A stretch of 64,000 nucleotides of DNA from Flavobacterium aquiphilum (GCF_027111335.1 NZ_CP114288.1:3038001-3102000), one strand, 5' to 3'; counted from the stretch's first letter, positions 26,059 to 33,680 are shown. The notes: a model not told the origin generated them from the letters alone. Numbers and translations are program-made.

Positions 26059-27279
26059 ATGCTCAAAACTGCCCTCGGTCGATACATCAACAATTTTAAA
26101 GGATTCACACGTGAAGTTTGGATACTTGCCCTAATCACTTTTATCAACAGGGCTGGTACCATGGTACTGCCTTTTCTATCCAAATATCTAAAAGAAGACT
26201 TACAGTTTTCCTACGGCGAAGTGGGATGGATTATGGTTACCTTTGGATTGGGTTCTATGTTGGGTTCATGGTTAGGGGGTAAATTAACCGATAAAATAGG
26301 CTTCTATAAAATCATGATTTTCAGCCTTTTTACAAGCGGAGTTTTATTTTTTGTCTTGCAATACATCACTAGTTTTTGGGGATTGTGTTTTGGTATGTTT
26401 ACCATCATGGCCATTTCGGATATGTTTCGCCCAGCTATGTTTGTATCCTTAAGCGTATATGCGAAACCAGAAAACAGAGTCCGCGCCTTATCCTTGGTAC
26501 GATTAGCAGTAAACCTTGGATTTACAGCAGGTCCGGCGTTGGGTGGATTAATCATTTTAGGAATGGGATACCAAGGTTTGTTTTGGGTTGATGGAAGTAC
26601 CAGTATAATCGCAATTCTGATTTTTGCTTTTTATGTCAAAGAAAAAAAGAGAGTACAGGTTTCTGCAGATGATTCTATAACTAAACCTCTCCCAAATTCC
26701 ATCTACAAAGACAAACCTTTTTGGATACTGCTTTTTATCAGTTTTGTCACATTTATGGTTTTTCTCCAAATATTTTCTACTCTACCGTTATATCACAATG
26801 AAAAATTTGGCCTCAGCGAGTTCCAGACCGGGTTACTTCTTTCCATCAATGGTTTATTAGTTTTTCTTTTGGAAATGCCAATTGTTAGTAGATTGGAACG
26901 AAAAAAATTTAATAAAGTAAAAAGTATTGGCTATGGTTCATTATGTATTGCGGCTGGATATTATATTTTGCTGATCGATTCCTGGGTTGGGATTTTAGTT
27001 ATCAGTATCGTATTACTCACATTTGGAGAAATATTTTCTTTCCCTTTTGCCAATGCTGTTGCCCTCAACCGAGCGCCAAAAGGACAGGAAGGTCAATATA
27101 TGGGATTTTACACCATGAGTTTCAGTTTGGCTCATATTGTAAGTTCCAAAACAGGTCTTGAAATCATTGCCCATTACAACTACCCCGTCAACTGGTTTAT
27201 AATGGGTTGTTTAGCAATGGTTGCTTTTCTTTCCGGCATCTGGCTGGATAGAATACTTCATAAAGAGAAAAATCAATAA
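26059..27279 (+). CDS. MFS transporter, multidrug-type
   Basis: A 406-residue major facilitator superfamily protein with 12 predicted membrane helices. The loop 2-3 signature is GSWLGGKLTDKIGFYKI (the G-D-R/K-G motif A), and NLGFTAGPALGG (motif C, antiporter-like) lies in helix 5. It is most like the MdtH/YfcJ-type drug or metabolite exporters; the substrate cannot be told. A TAGATTTG (TAnnTTTG) box at 26031-26038 lies 20 bp before the start. Confidence 0.9.
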   Translation: MLKTALGRYINNFKGFTREVWILALITFINRAGTMVLPFLSKYLKEDLQFSYGEVGWIMVTFGLGSMLGSWLGGKLTDKIGFYKIMIFSLFTSGVLFFVLQYITSFWGLCFGMFTIMAISDMFRPAMFVSLSVYAKPENRVRALSLVRLAVNLGFTAGPALGGLIILGMGYQGLFWVDGSTSIIAILIFAFYVKEKKRVQVSADDSITKPLPNSIYKDKPFWILLFISFVTFMVFLQIFSTLPLYHNEKFGLSEFQTGLLLSINGLLVFLLEMPIVSRLERKKFNKVKSIGYGSLCIAAGYYILLIDSWVGILVISIVLLTFGEIFSFPFANAVALNRAPKGQEGQYMGFYTMSFSLAHIVSSKTGLEIIAHYNYPVNWFIMGCLAMVAFLSGIWLDRILHKEKNQ

Positions 27280-27410
27280 AACAAAAGAGGAATTTCCTTC
27301 TCTTATAACTATTTACCCCCTTGAGTTACTAAAGCGTTTATAAACTTGACTCATCGGGAAAATGATTTATTGCTCTTTTTTGAAAAAAAACAAAAAAGCA
27401 ATAATGCCAA

Positions 27411-27752
27411 CTGCTAGCCCCGATTGCAGCCTACCGTCTGGACACATCTTTTTATAGGCCACAGATGACGCGGATTGAACGGATTTACACAGATAAATTT
27501 GTTGTTTTTAAAAAAATGTATTGAAAAAAACATAAGTTTTACAAATAATATTTTTAGTATGCAACCAAAAAATCAGCGATAATCTGTCTAATCCGCGTTA
27601 TCTGCGTGCCATTTTTAATATAAAATATTTGTGTCCAGACGGTAGGATTGCAGCGAAAATCCTTGTGGGTCTCGTCCCTAAAAGACGAGATCCGCAAGAT
27701 TACTTCGTCAGTTCGCTATCGCTCGTATGTAGCGAAAAGCGGGAAACATCTT
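27411..27752. repeat. Dispersed intergenic repeat, copy 2, split by an inserted element
   Basis: The repeat begins near CTAGCCCCGATTGCAGC (left of 27431) and continues at 27655 through CGAGATCCGCAAGATTACTT and the block that recurs inverted at 21837-21882, to about 27752. A 215-bp inverted-repeat element plus a 9-bp duplication separates its two halves. No coding capacity is seen. Confidence 0.6.
27431..27645. mobile_element. MITE-like element with 15-bp TIRs and 9-bp TSD
   Basis: Perfect terminal inverted repeats: CTACCGTCTGGACAC at 27431-27445 and GTGTCCAGACGGTAG at 27631-27645. The element is flanked by a perfect 9-bp direct repeat GATTGCAGC (27422-27430 and 27646-27654), which is the mark of transposition. 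The inside (185 bp) has a second, imperfect palindrome built on GCGGATT (27469-27475) and AATCCGC (27590-27596) and no open frame. This is a non-autonomous miniature transposon; the helper transposase is not in the window. Confidence 0.8.
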
Positions 27753-27802
27753 TACTAAAAAAGCCTAATGTTTCCGCTCTAAACCCAACAAAATCATTTA
27801 AA

Positions 27803-27867
27803 AACTAAAAAATTAGTTAATAAACTATATTTATAGTTTGTAAACTAAAAATATAGTTGTACGTTTG
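27803..27867 (+). promoter_or_regulatory. Promoter and operator of the blaI-like gene
   Basis: A -33 TTTG (27837-27840) and -7 TACGTTTG (27860-27867) are 19 bp apart, an ideal Bacteroidota promoter. It is covered by palindromes: AACTAAAAAATTAGTT (27803-27818), a perfect AAACTATA-TT-TATAGTTT (27822-27839), and AACTAAAAATATAGTT (27843-27858). BlaI/MecI regulators bind such TA(G/C)T-type palindromes, so autoregulation is likely. Confidence 0.7.
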
Positions 27868-27897
27868 CTATGGAATAAAACATTAACAAAAATCAAA

Positions 27898-28257
27898 ATG
27901 CAAAAGCTAACGAATAAGGAAGAAGAAATCATGCACATTTTATGGAAGCTCAAAAAAGCATTCGTAAAAGAAGTCATGGCTGAAATCACCGAAGACCAGC
28001 CACATTACAATACTCTCTCTACTATCATCCGGAACCTGGAGGAAAAAGGGTATGTTTCGTATAATGTTTTTGGGAATACACATCAATATTATCCATTGGT
28101 AAGTATTGAGGAATACCGCAAAAAGTTCATGAGCAGGGCAATTGACAATTATTTCAACAGTTCCTATAAAAATATGGTATCCTTTTTTGCCAAAGAAGAA
28201 AAAATCACAGCTGATGAGCTTCGCGAAATTCTAGCTATGATTGAACAAAAAAAATAA
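27898..28257 (+). CDS. BlaI/MecI/CopY family transcriptional repressor
   Basis: A 119-residue winged-helix repressor. LTNKEEEIMHILWKLKKAF at the start, QPHYNTLSTIIRNLEEKGY (recognition helix) and a C-terminal dimerisation helix pair are the family pattern. In the known system the repressor is cut when the M56 partner senses a signal. I chose ATG 27898 over a TTG at 27865, because the promoter's start site would lie after 27867. It is 6 bp from the M56 gene; no beta-lactamase gene is nearby. Confidence 0.9.
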   Translation: MQKLTNKEEEIMHILWKLKKAFVKEVMAEITEDQPHYNTLSTIIRNLEEKGYVSYNVFGNTHQYYPLVSIEEYRKKFMSRAIDNYFNSSYKNMVSFFAKEEKITADELREILAMIEQKK

Positions 28258-28263
28258 CCCACT

Positions 28264-30153
28264 ATGGAAACACTATTCATCAATATCGTAAAATCAAGCG
28301 GACTGATAGCTGTATTTTATATCGCCTATTATTTGCTGTTGCGAAAAGAAACTTTTTTTACAGCCAATCGTTGGTTTCTTTTGGCAGGTTTGTTGACCTC
28401 AGTCATTTTGCCTTGGATAGTTTTCACCACCATAGTTTGGGTAGAGCCAACACCAACCAATATTGATTGGTCAAAAATTCCGATGACACCTGTCCAAGAA
28501 GAAAGTTTTGAAATCGATTGGTATCTTGCTACAGCCATTGCTTATGCAATTGGTTCAGTTCTTTTATTGGCTCAGTTTGCTTACGATTTTTATCATTTAA
28601 ACAGTGTTATAAAAGGAAAATCGGTTAAACATCAAGCCGACCATAAATTCATCGACTTAAACGAAAATATCGCTCCTTTTTCGTATTTCAACACTATCGT
28701 TTACAACTCATCACTGTACAGCGAACAAGAAATGGAAAGCATACTCGAACACGAAAAAGTACACGGCGAACAATACCACACGATAGACGTCTTAATCACA
28801 CGTATATTCTGCATCGTATTTTGGTTCAATCCTTTTATGTGGTTATACAAAAAAGCAATTTTGCAAAACCTGGAATTCATTGCCGATAGTGAGGCGACCA
28901 AAAAATTATCCGACAAAAAAGCCTATCAGCTTACACTTTTAAAAATTACGACACACGAAAATTGTGTTGTGCTTACCAATCATTTTTATCAATCATTAAT
29001 CAAAAAACGAATCGTTATGTTAAACAAAACCCAATCAAAAAAATGGAATTCCTTGAAGTACGCTTTGGTTATTCCGGTATTAGTCGCTTTTGTATTTATA
29101 TTCCAAATGGAAGTTATTGCCAAAGAAAAACATCAAAACATCAAAATAGAACAAGTAAAATCAACTTCAAAAGATGTTGAAATTTATAAAATTGACAAAA
29201 ATACAACTGAAGCCGAATTAAAAGAAAAAGCAGAAACAATCAGTAAAAATTACGGAGTCACCGTTCATTTTTCTAAAACAAAAAGAAATGCAAGTGATGA
29301 ACTAACTTCCATTGCGATTGAAATAAAAAAAGGAAAAGAAATTGCCGAAAACAGAACTGTAAAAAGCACTGACCCTATAAAAGCTTTTGCAATAATCATT
29401 TCAAAAGACGAAAATGGAAAATTAAAAATCGACTTTGCCGAAGATAATGAATCTGTTCACAAAGAGCATAAAATAGTCATAAGCAACAATCTCTCTTCAA
29501 AAAACGACATTCCTGATGACACAGAAATCATCATTGACGATAAAAAGTCAGACAAAACAGAAATGGAGAAATTAGATCCAGAAGATATTGTAAATATAAA
29601 TGTCATCAAAAATTCAGATAAAAAAGAAGTTCGAATAATCACTAAAAAACATTCTGAAAATGGTTCTGAGGAAGAGTATTTTATAAATAATGAAAAAGTA
29701 GATAAAGACACATTTAATCAAACGGATCCCAAAAACATTACCAGAATGGATGTTAATACTAACGGTAAAAAAACAATCCGAATCGTTACAAGTAACAACA
29801 TTAATATCCAACACGACAAAAACGCACCGGTTCCTCCAATACCTCCGACACCTCCAGTTATGAAAGCAAAGGCTCCTGCTCCACCCGCTATGCCAAAAGC
29901 TCCTAAAGCTCCAAAAGGCGACCCTGTTCATGGAGACAAAAAAGCCTGGAAAGAATTTGAAAAACAAATGGAAGAGTTTGATGCCAAAATGAAAAAAATA
30001 GAACCTCAAATGGAAGCATTCGATAAACAAATGGCCGAATTTGATAAGCAAATGGAACCATTCAACAAACAAATGGAAGCTTTCAACGAAAAAATGAAAA
30101 TCTACGAGAAAGAAATGGAAAAATATTTATCCGAGAAAAAGGATAAAAAATAA
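28264..30153 (+). CDS. M56 family metallopeptidase, BlaR1/MecR1-like
   Basis: A 629-residue membrane protein. Membrane helices lie near residues 8-25, 38-60, 88-108 and 265-285; the zinc protease site is LEHEKVHGEQYH (HExxH at 163-167), with Glu in the downstream NLEFIADSEA. It is the signal-transducing protease that inactivates the BlaI-like repressor. Unlike BlaR1 it has no penicillin-binding domain; instead it has a long acidic/lysine-rich extracellular tail (from residue 290) with a Pro-rich stretch (about 525-555) and a run of EFDKQMEPFNKQMEAF-like repeats at the end. Confidence 0.85.
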   Translation: METLFINIVKSSGLIAVFYIAYYLLLRKETFFTANRWFLLAGLLTSVILPWIVFTTIVWVEPTPTNIDWSKIPMTPVQEESFEIDWYLATAIAYAIGSVLLLAQFAYDFYHLNSVIKGKSVKHQADHKFIDLNENIAPFSYFNTIVYNSSLYSEQEMESILEHEKVHGEQYHTIDVLITRIFCIVFWFNPFMWLYKKAILQNLEFIADSEATKKLSDKKAYQLTLLKITTHENCVVLTNHFYQSLIKKRIVMLNKTQSKKWNSLKYALVIPVLVAFVFIFQMEVIAKEKHQNIKIEQVKSTSKDVEIYKIDKNTTEAELKEKAETISKNYGVTVHFSKTKRNASDELTSIAIEIKKGKEIAENRTVKSTDPIKAFAIIISKDENGKLKIDFAEDNESVHKEHKIVISNNLSSKNDIPDDTEIIIDDKKSDKTEMEKLDPEDIVNINVIKNSDKKEVRIITKKHSENGSEEEYFINNEKVDKDTFNQTDPKNITRMDVNTNGKKTIRIVTSNNINIQHDKNAPVPPIPPTPPVMKAKAPAPPAMPKAPKAPKGDPVHGDKKAWKEFEKQMEEFDAKMKKIEPQMEAFDKQMAEFDKQMEPFNKQMEAFNEKMKIYEKEMEKYLSEKKDKK

Positions 30154-30172
30154 TTCAATCGCAAAAACAAGA

Positions 30173-30205
30173 AAAGACGGTCCTATATGAAAACCGTCTT
30201 TTTTT
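30173..30205 (+). terminator. Terminator of the M56 gene
   Basis: Stem AAAGACGGT (30173-30181) / ACCGTCTTT (30193-30201) followed by TTTT. It lies 20 bp after the M56 stop codon. Confidence 0.8.
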
Positions 30206-30222
30206 ATATCTTTGAAAGAAAA

Positions 30223-30366
30223 ATGATGTTTAAAATTCTTGCTAAAATCAACAAACTAATCCTACCAAGCTTTACCAAGCAAAAACTTGATATATCCAAA
30301 GCCAAAAAGTGGCAAATGGCAATTATTGGATATCGCTATTATGTTACAATCAGGGCACTAAATTAG
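30223..30366 (+). CDS. Conserved small basic protein (often mislabelled SsrA-binding protein)
   Basis: A 47-residue frame starting with two ATG codons (30223, 30226): it is basic and amphipathic, with KINKLILPSFTKQ, DISKAKKWQ and a YRYYVTIRAL end. From memory, very similar short proteins occur across Flavobacteriia and are sometimes labelled SsrA-binding protein, but this is far too short for SmpB, so that name is not supported. The function is unknown. The gene is just downstream of a terminator and has no obvious promoter box. Confidence 0.6.
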   Translation: MMFKILAKINKLILPSFTKQKLDISKAKKWQMAIIGYRYYVTIRALN

Positions 30367-30421
30367 TTTAAGGTTGTTTAAAATGGTTTAATATTGTTTA
30401 ATGAAGCCGTTTAAATACAAC

Positions 30422-30517
30422 TTAAACTCTTAAACTCTTAAACTCTTAAACTCTTAAACTCTTAAACTCTTAAACTTTTAAACTTTTAAACTCTTAAACT
30501 TTTAAACTCTTAAACTT
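30422..30517. repeat. Octamer tandem repeat, 12 copies
   Basis: Twelve uninterrupted copies of TTAAACTC or TTAAACTT (the T form in copies 7, 8, 10 and 12) end 1 bp before the apt stop codon complement. The bases before it (30367-30420) contain looser GTTTAA words. Copy-number change by slippage is likely. It is downstream of apt on the minus strand. Confidence 0.9.
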
Positions 30518-30518
30518 T

Positions 30519-31031
30519 TCAATACGTCATTGCTGCAAAAATTTCATTTCCTGGAATTTTCTCCCTGCCGTTCAGGAAAGTTATTTCCATCAAGAAGTTA
30601 CACTGAACGATGACCCCACCTAGTCTTTCTACCAATTCACATACGGCTTTTGCAGTTCCCCCTGTAGCCAAAACATCATCATGTATCAATACCCTATCCC
30701 CTTTTTGAATGGCATCGGTGTGAATTTCAAGCGTATCGGTACCATATTCTAAATCATAAGAAGCCGATATGGTATCAAAAGGAAGCTTTTTAGGTTTACG
30801 AACAGGAACAAAACCAGCATTCAATTCCTCTGCCAAAAGCATCCCAAAGAAAAAACCACGGCTTTCTACACCAATTACCTTGTCAATTTTTTTGTCTTTT
30901 ACAGTAGAAAGCAATATTTCTAAGCATTCTTTCCTTGCATTTGGATCAATTAACAGTGGAGTGATATCTTTAAATACAATTCCCTCTTTTGGAAATCCCT
31001 GAATATCACGTATATATTTTTTTAAGTCCAT
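30519..31031 (-). CDS. apt: Adenine phosphoribosyltransferase
   Basis: A 170-residue type I phosphoribosyltransferase that makes AMP from adenine and PRPP in purine salvage. IRDIQGFPKEGIVFKDITP at the N-terminus is the family's base-binding hood, ESRGFFFG is the conserved loop, and VLIHDDVLATGGTA (about residues 113-126) is the PRPP-binding motif. The length is usual. Its 3' end touches an octamer repeat array, and it diverges from the tRNA-Arg gene. Confidence 0.95.
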   Translation of the reverse strand: MDLKKYIRDIQGFPKEGIVFKDITPLLIDPNARKECLEILLSTVKDKKIDKVIGVESRGFFFGMLLAEELNAGFVPVRKPKKLPFDTISASYDLEYGTDTLEIHTDAIQKGDRVLIHDDVLATGGTAKAVCELVERLGGVIVQCNFLMEITFLNGREKIPGNEIFAAMTY

Positions 31032-31059
31032 ATTTTTTTATTTTTATGCGATTTTACGC

Positions 31060-31089
31060 TTGCAAGATACATATTTATTTCTATCTTTG
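31060..31089 (+). promoter_or_regulatory. Promoter of the tRNA-Arg gene
   Basis: TTG at 31060-31062 and TATCTTTG at 31082-31089 (TAnnTTTG) are separated by 19 bp, a textbook Bacteroidota housekeeping promoter. The predicted start is about 50 bp before the mature tRNA 5' end. Confidence 0.7.
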
Positions 31090-31146
31090 CACCCGCAAAC
31101 AAGTTCATACAACACCTGATAACAATAAGGTTTGTTTACTGTTTAA

Positions 31147-31220
31147 GGCCTCGTGGCGCAACTGAATAGCGCATCTGATTACGGCTCAGAAGGTTACTGG
31201 TTTGAATCCAGTCGAGGTCA
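31147..31220 (+). tRNA. tRNA-Arg(ACG)
   Basis: A complete cloverleaf: acceptor GGCCTCG pairs with CGAGGTC (one G-U), the anticodon stem TCTGA/TCAGA encloses loop TTACGGC with anticodon ACG at 31181-31183, and the T arm CTGGTTTGAATCCAG is intact. The discriminator is A at 31220 and CCA is not encoded. The A34 would be edited to inosine. Phage genes begin right after it, so its 3' half is the likely attachment site core. Confidence 0.95.
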
Positions 31221-31226
31221 CAAAAG
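31205..31226. other. Probable left prophage attachment site (attL)
   Basis: The 3' end of the tRNA-Arg gene marks the change from chromosomal genes to a minus-strand phage lysis module. Tyrosine integrases of this type normally use a tRNA 3' end, and the integrase is at the far end of the phage genes. The exact core cannot be fixed because the second copy lies beyond 64000; this interval is a placeholder. Confidence 0.5.
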
Positions 31227-31268
31227 AAATCCCTAAACGGCTTTAAATTAGCTATTTAGGGATTTTTA
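31227..31268. terminator. Terminator after tRNA-Arg
   Basis: Perfect 11-bp stem AAATCCCTAAA (31227-31237) / TTTAGGGATTT (31255-31265) followed by T residues on the plus strand and preceded by A residues. It ends the tRNA transcript and may also end the phage late transcript from the other side. Confidence 0.75.
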
Positions 31269-31315
31269 TTTTATATCTAGTCAACATTTAGCCAACTGAC
31301 TTACTATTCTTTTTT

Positions 31316-31858
31316 CTACACCCACCAAATTTTGTCCCTATATTTATAAACAGCATAAACTAACCCGAATAAAGCGACTCCCAATCCGATTAAAACTCCA
31401 ATATTCGAACCCCTGTCCAGGTGAAGATTATCAGTTTCTTTTTTGGCTGCTTTCTTTTGGTGTGCTTCTGATTGTTTGGCAACTTCTTTTTTAGACTGGT
31501 CCTGAAAGTTTGATTTTTCATTTTTTTGGGTATTGGTTGTGGCCGTTGTTTCTTCCTCTGTATATTTTGAATTGTTTAAATCGATTCGTTTGCCCAATTT
31601 ATCAATTACAGTTGCAGGTTTTGAAGCATCGATAGGCTCATAGGTTGTTTTCTTGGTTACGGTGCCGTTTTGGATATTGGTTTGGGCTTCGGCATTCGAT
31701 TTTATATTTAGAGCTTCTTTTGAAGTTTCGCTTTCTTTTTGGGAAACTTCAGTTTTTACCGTTTTATCCGTGTGGGTTTTATCTTTTTTCCGGGCACCGC
31801 AGGAAAACATTAATAGAGCAGACATCGAAATAAACAGTGTTTTGAATATTTTTTTCAT
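31316..31858 (-). CDS. Probable phage unimolecular spanin (lipoprotein with C-terminal TM)
   Basis: A 180-residue protein with a lipoprotein signal (LMFSC, Cys20) at the N-terminus and a membrane helix near the C-terminus (about residues 152-172), with a Lys/Glu/Thr-rich, coil-prone middle of about 130 residues. This layout (outer-membrane lipid anchor plus inner-membrane helix) is that of u-spanins, which fuse the two membranes in the last step of lysis of Gram-negative hosts. It is the last gene of the lysis module, after holin and endolysin. No search was possible, so the name rests on layout and context. Confidence 0.65.
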   Translation of the reverse strand: MKKIFKTLFISMSALLMFSCGARKKDKTHTDKTVKTEVSQKESETSKEALNIKSNAEAQTNIQNGTVTKKTTYEPIDASKPATVIDKLGKRIDLNNSKYTEEETTATTNTQKNEKSNFQDQSKKEVAKQSEAHQKKAAKKETDNLHLDRGSNIGVLIGLGVALFGLVYAVYKYRDKIWWV

Positions 31859-31882
31859 GTTTAAAAAATTACAGTGTTAGAC

Positions 31883-31960
31883 CTACCATTTAGTTTCGTT
31901 TGGAGCAATGGATTTCCCTCCATTAATCCAAAAACAGAACATTTTAAATAACTTTTTCAT
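31883..31960 (-). CDS. Tiny phage ORF between endolysin and spanin
   Basis: A 25-codon frame, MKKLFKMFCFWINGG to the end, starts 6 bp after the endolysin stop. It is basic and aromatic at the start. It fits the operon spacing but is too short to judge by composition. Confidence 0.3.
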   Translation of the reverse strand: MKKLFKMFCFWINGGKSIAPNETKW

Positions 31961-31965
31961 GATTT

Positions 31966-32457
31966 TTAAAAATAAAGTTCGACTTCTTCTTTTCTTCGGG
32001 TGATTAATCCGGGCAATATGTGGCCACCTCCGGTGATGCATAGTTTTTCCCAATAGGCCTGTAGTTCTGATTTTGGCACTTTGTTGTTTACTTTTTCGAA
32101 TAGATTAAAATATTTAACATTGCCTTTTTTATCAATATATGTGGCTCCGGCATTGTAAACGAAATCAGCAATAGCATCAAACTCATCTTGCGTAAGATCA
32201 TCACGGCATAATCTGTCAACCAATGGCGAAACATATTTTGAAAACCAACCTCTTAACAAGCGATCGCCTTCTTTTTCATCAATTGGTTTATCGACCATAG
32301 TGACCAGTTTACCAGTATCAAAATATCGGGTAGTACCGTAGCCAATAGTAAAAGGCCTTCCCTTAGTTCCCGGATCAGGATAAGGTCTGGATTTAAAACC
32401 CTCGCTTTTCTTTATTTTAGCGATAAAGCTTTCGGATACTGATGTGATTTTTTGCAT
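31966..32457 (-). CDS. Phage endolysin, GH24 lysozyme
   Basis: A 163-residue lysozyme of glycoside hydrolase family 24 (T4/P21 R type), which cuts the N-acetylmuramic acid-N-acetylglucosamine bond of peptidoglycan. The catalytic Glu19 is in IKKSEGFKSRPY, Asp28 nine residues later, and the Thr follows in TIGYGTT after a short insertion. DEFDAIADFVYNAGA is the conserved second-lobe motif. It has no signal peptide, so release depends on the holin encoded 2 bp upstream. Confidence 0.92.
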   Translation of the reverse strand: MQKITSVSESFIAKIKKSEGFKSRPYPDPGTKGRPFTIGYGTTRYFDTGKLVTMVDKPIDEKEGDRLLRGWFSKYVSPLVDRLCRDDLTQDEFDAIADFVYNAGATYIDKKGNVKYFNLFEKVNNKVPKSELQAYWEKLCITGGGHILPGLITRRKEEVELYF

Positions 32458-32459
32458 TA

Positions 32460-32942
32460 TTATTTTTCTACCGGTTCAACAACAACTTCTTTTTCTTCAG
32501 GTTTATTCATGTACTCAACTACTGCTTTTACAATTTCTCCAATATCGTCTTTATGTGTAATTATCTTTCCGGCCAAAGCCCCGACATTTTCAATACGCAC
32601 TTTATCTTCTGCTTTTTCTAAAATACTTTTTACTTCAATCACACACATGAAAATGGATCCAACAAGTGTTAAAAACGGAAACATTGGAAGACTTGTCATG
32701 TGATAATAAGTATCTAGATACCATACAGAAGAAATCTGCATACCATCAATGACAGTTAATGCCATCAGCACATTATAATACCTAGCGATTTTATCAATCG
32801 TTCTACGGTAGCCATAAGAGGAACGTGCAACTCCGTTGATTTTGGCTTTTCTGATTCCGCTCCATAAGTCGGCAAATATTCCGAGCAAAACAGATAAATA
32901 AAGGGCAAATGTGATCCAAAGTATTACAATTATTTTTTCCAT
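32460..32942 (-). CDS. Phage holin family protein
   Basis: A 160-residue membrane protein with helices near residues 4-26, 58-75 and 85-105 and a charged C-terminal tail ending KPEEKEVVVEPVEK. FADLWSGIRKAK and SYGYRRTIDKI match the phage holin 4/toxin-secretion holin family. It forms the membrane lesion that releases the endolysin. It directly precedes the endolysin gene. Confidence 0.8.
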   Translation of the reverse strand: MEKIIVILWITFALYLSVLLGIFADLWSGIRKAKINGVARSSYGYRRTIDKIARYYNVLMALTVIDGMQISSVWYLDTYYHMTSLPMFPFLTLVGSIFMCVIEVKSILEKAEDKVRIENVGALAGKIITHKDDIGEIVKAVVEYMNKPEEKEVVVEPVEK

Positions 32943-32962
32943 GAGTAGGTTTGTTTATTTAA

Positions 32963-33292
32963 TTAAAGATTATCATTTATAGAATTAAAGCAATGATTCT
33001 TGTCTATTTTATCAAGTTGCCGGACGAGCCATTTACCTTTTGTTTTTAATTTTTCTAAGCGTTGGTTTTTACCTAAAGCACTTGAAAGCGTTTCGCCTTC
33101 CTTGCCGAATTTATAGCCGTCCTGCTCGATTAAAACGGCATTCCAAAACGCTCTAAATTCACGATTTGCGAAAATGTCCAGGTTCTTGGCCGTGCTTAAG
33201 AAATAGCCTTTTTTATTCTCTACATACCAATAGTTGACAATGGTCAGGAAGAAAATTAATATCAGTGCGATGTTGAATAGAAAGAAGCCCAT
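32963..33292 (-). CDS. Phage protein with one N-terminal membrane helix
   Basis: A 109-residue protein with a membrane helix at residues 3-22 and a charged soluble part. I do not recognise a family. It lies between a small tail-region gene (its start overlaps that gene's stop by 1 bp) and the holin, so it may be part of the lysis module, for example an antiholin, but that is inference. Confidence 0.6.
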   Translation of the reverse strand: MGFFLFNIALILIFFLTIVNYWYVENKKGYFLSTAKNLDIFANREFRAFWNAVLIEQDGYKFGKEGETLSSALGKNQRLEKLKTKGKWLVRQLDKIDKNHCFNSINDNL

Positions 33293-33669
33293 TACTCTGT
33301 AATTATTTCAGGTGTTAACTCCCAGTCGTCAGCTGTAAGCCTATAAATAGTTTTACCACTTGGTAATAGATTATACATTGTATCAAAATACAATGCTAAT
33401 TGTATTTTTTTCATTTCCTTTTCAGACTTAGTTAAAGCCGAAAAATCATTATTTTGCTCTAAATAAGAATCCATTACATCAATTTCCTGATTAGTCCAAA
33501 AAACTTCTTTAGAAAAAATAGGATCATTATTTAGGTTGCTAATATCCCAATCAATCACTAGATACCTAGTGCCTTCATTGGTTGTTTCAAGTGGCCTAAC
33601 CTCTACCTTTATAACTCCTGTTTTTTCACTTCTATCTCCGTAAACTATGGCTGTTTTAGTTTGTATCAT
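33292..33669 (-). CDS. Phage hypothetical protein next to the tail fibre
   Basis: A 125-residue soluble protein with acidic composition and a central WTNQEIDVMDSYLEQN segment. No family is recognised. It lies 11 bp after the tail fibre gene, a usual place for a tail fibre assembly or baseplate accessory protein. Confidence 0.6.
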   Translation of the reverse strand: MIQTKTAIVYGDRSEKTGVIKVEVRPLETTNEGTRYLVIDWDISNLNNDPIFSKEVFWTNQEIDVMDSYLEQNNDFSALTKSEKEMKKIQLALYFDTMYNLLPSGKTIYRLTADDWELTPEIITE

Positions 33670-33680
33670 TGTGTATGATT

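Noticed and set aside
27865..27897. Upstream TTG start of the BlaI-like repressor
   Set aside because: The TTG overlaps the -7 promoter box TACGTTTG, so it would not be in the mRNA.
30223..30366. Name 'SsrA-binding protein' for the 47-residue frame
   Set aside because: SmpB is about 150 residues with a beta-barrel; this short helical peptide cannot be SmpB.
30422..30517. Repeat array considered as CRISPR
   Set aside because: Units are 8 bp and have no spacers; there are no cas genes.
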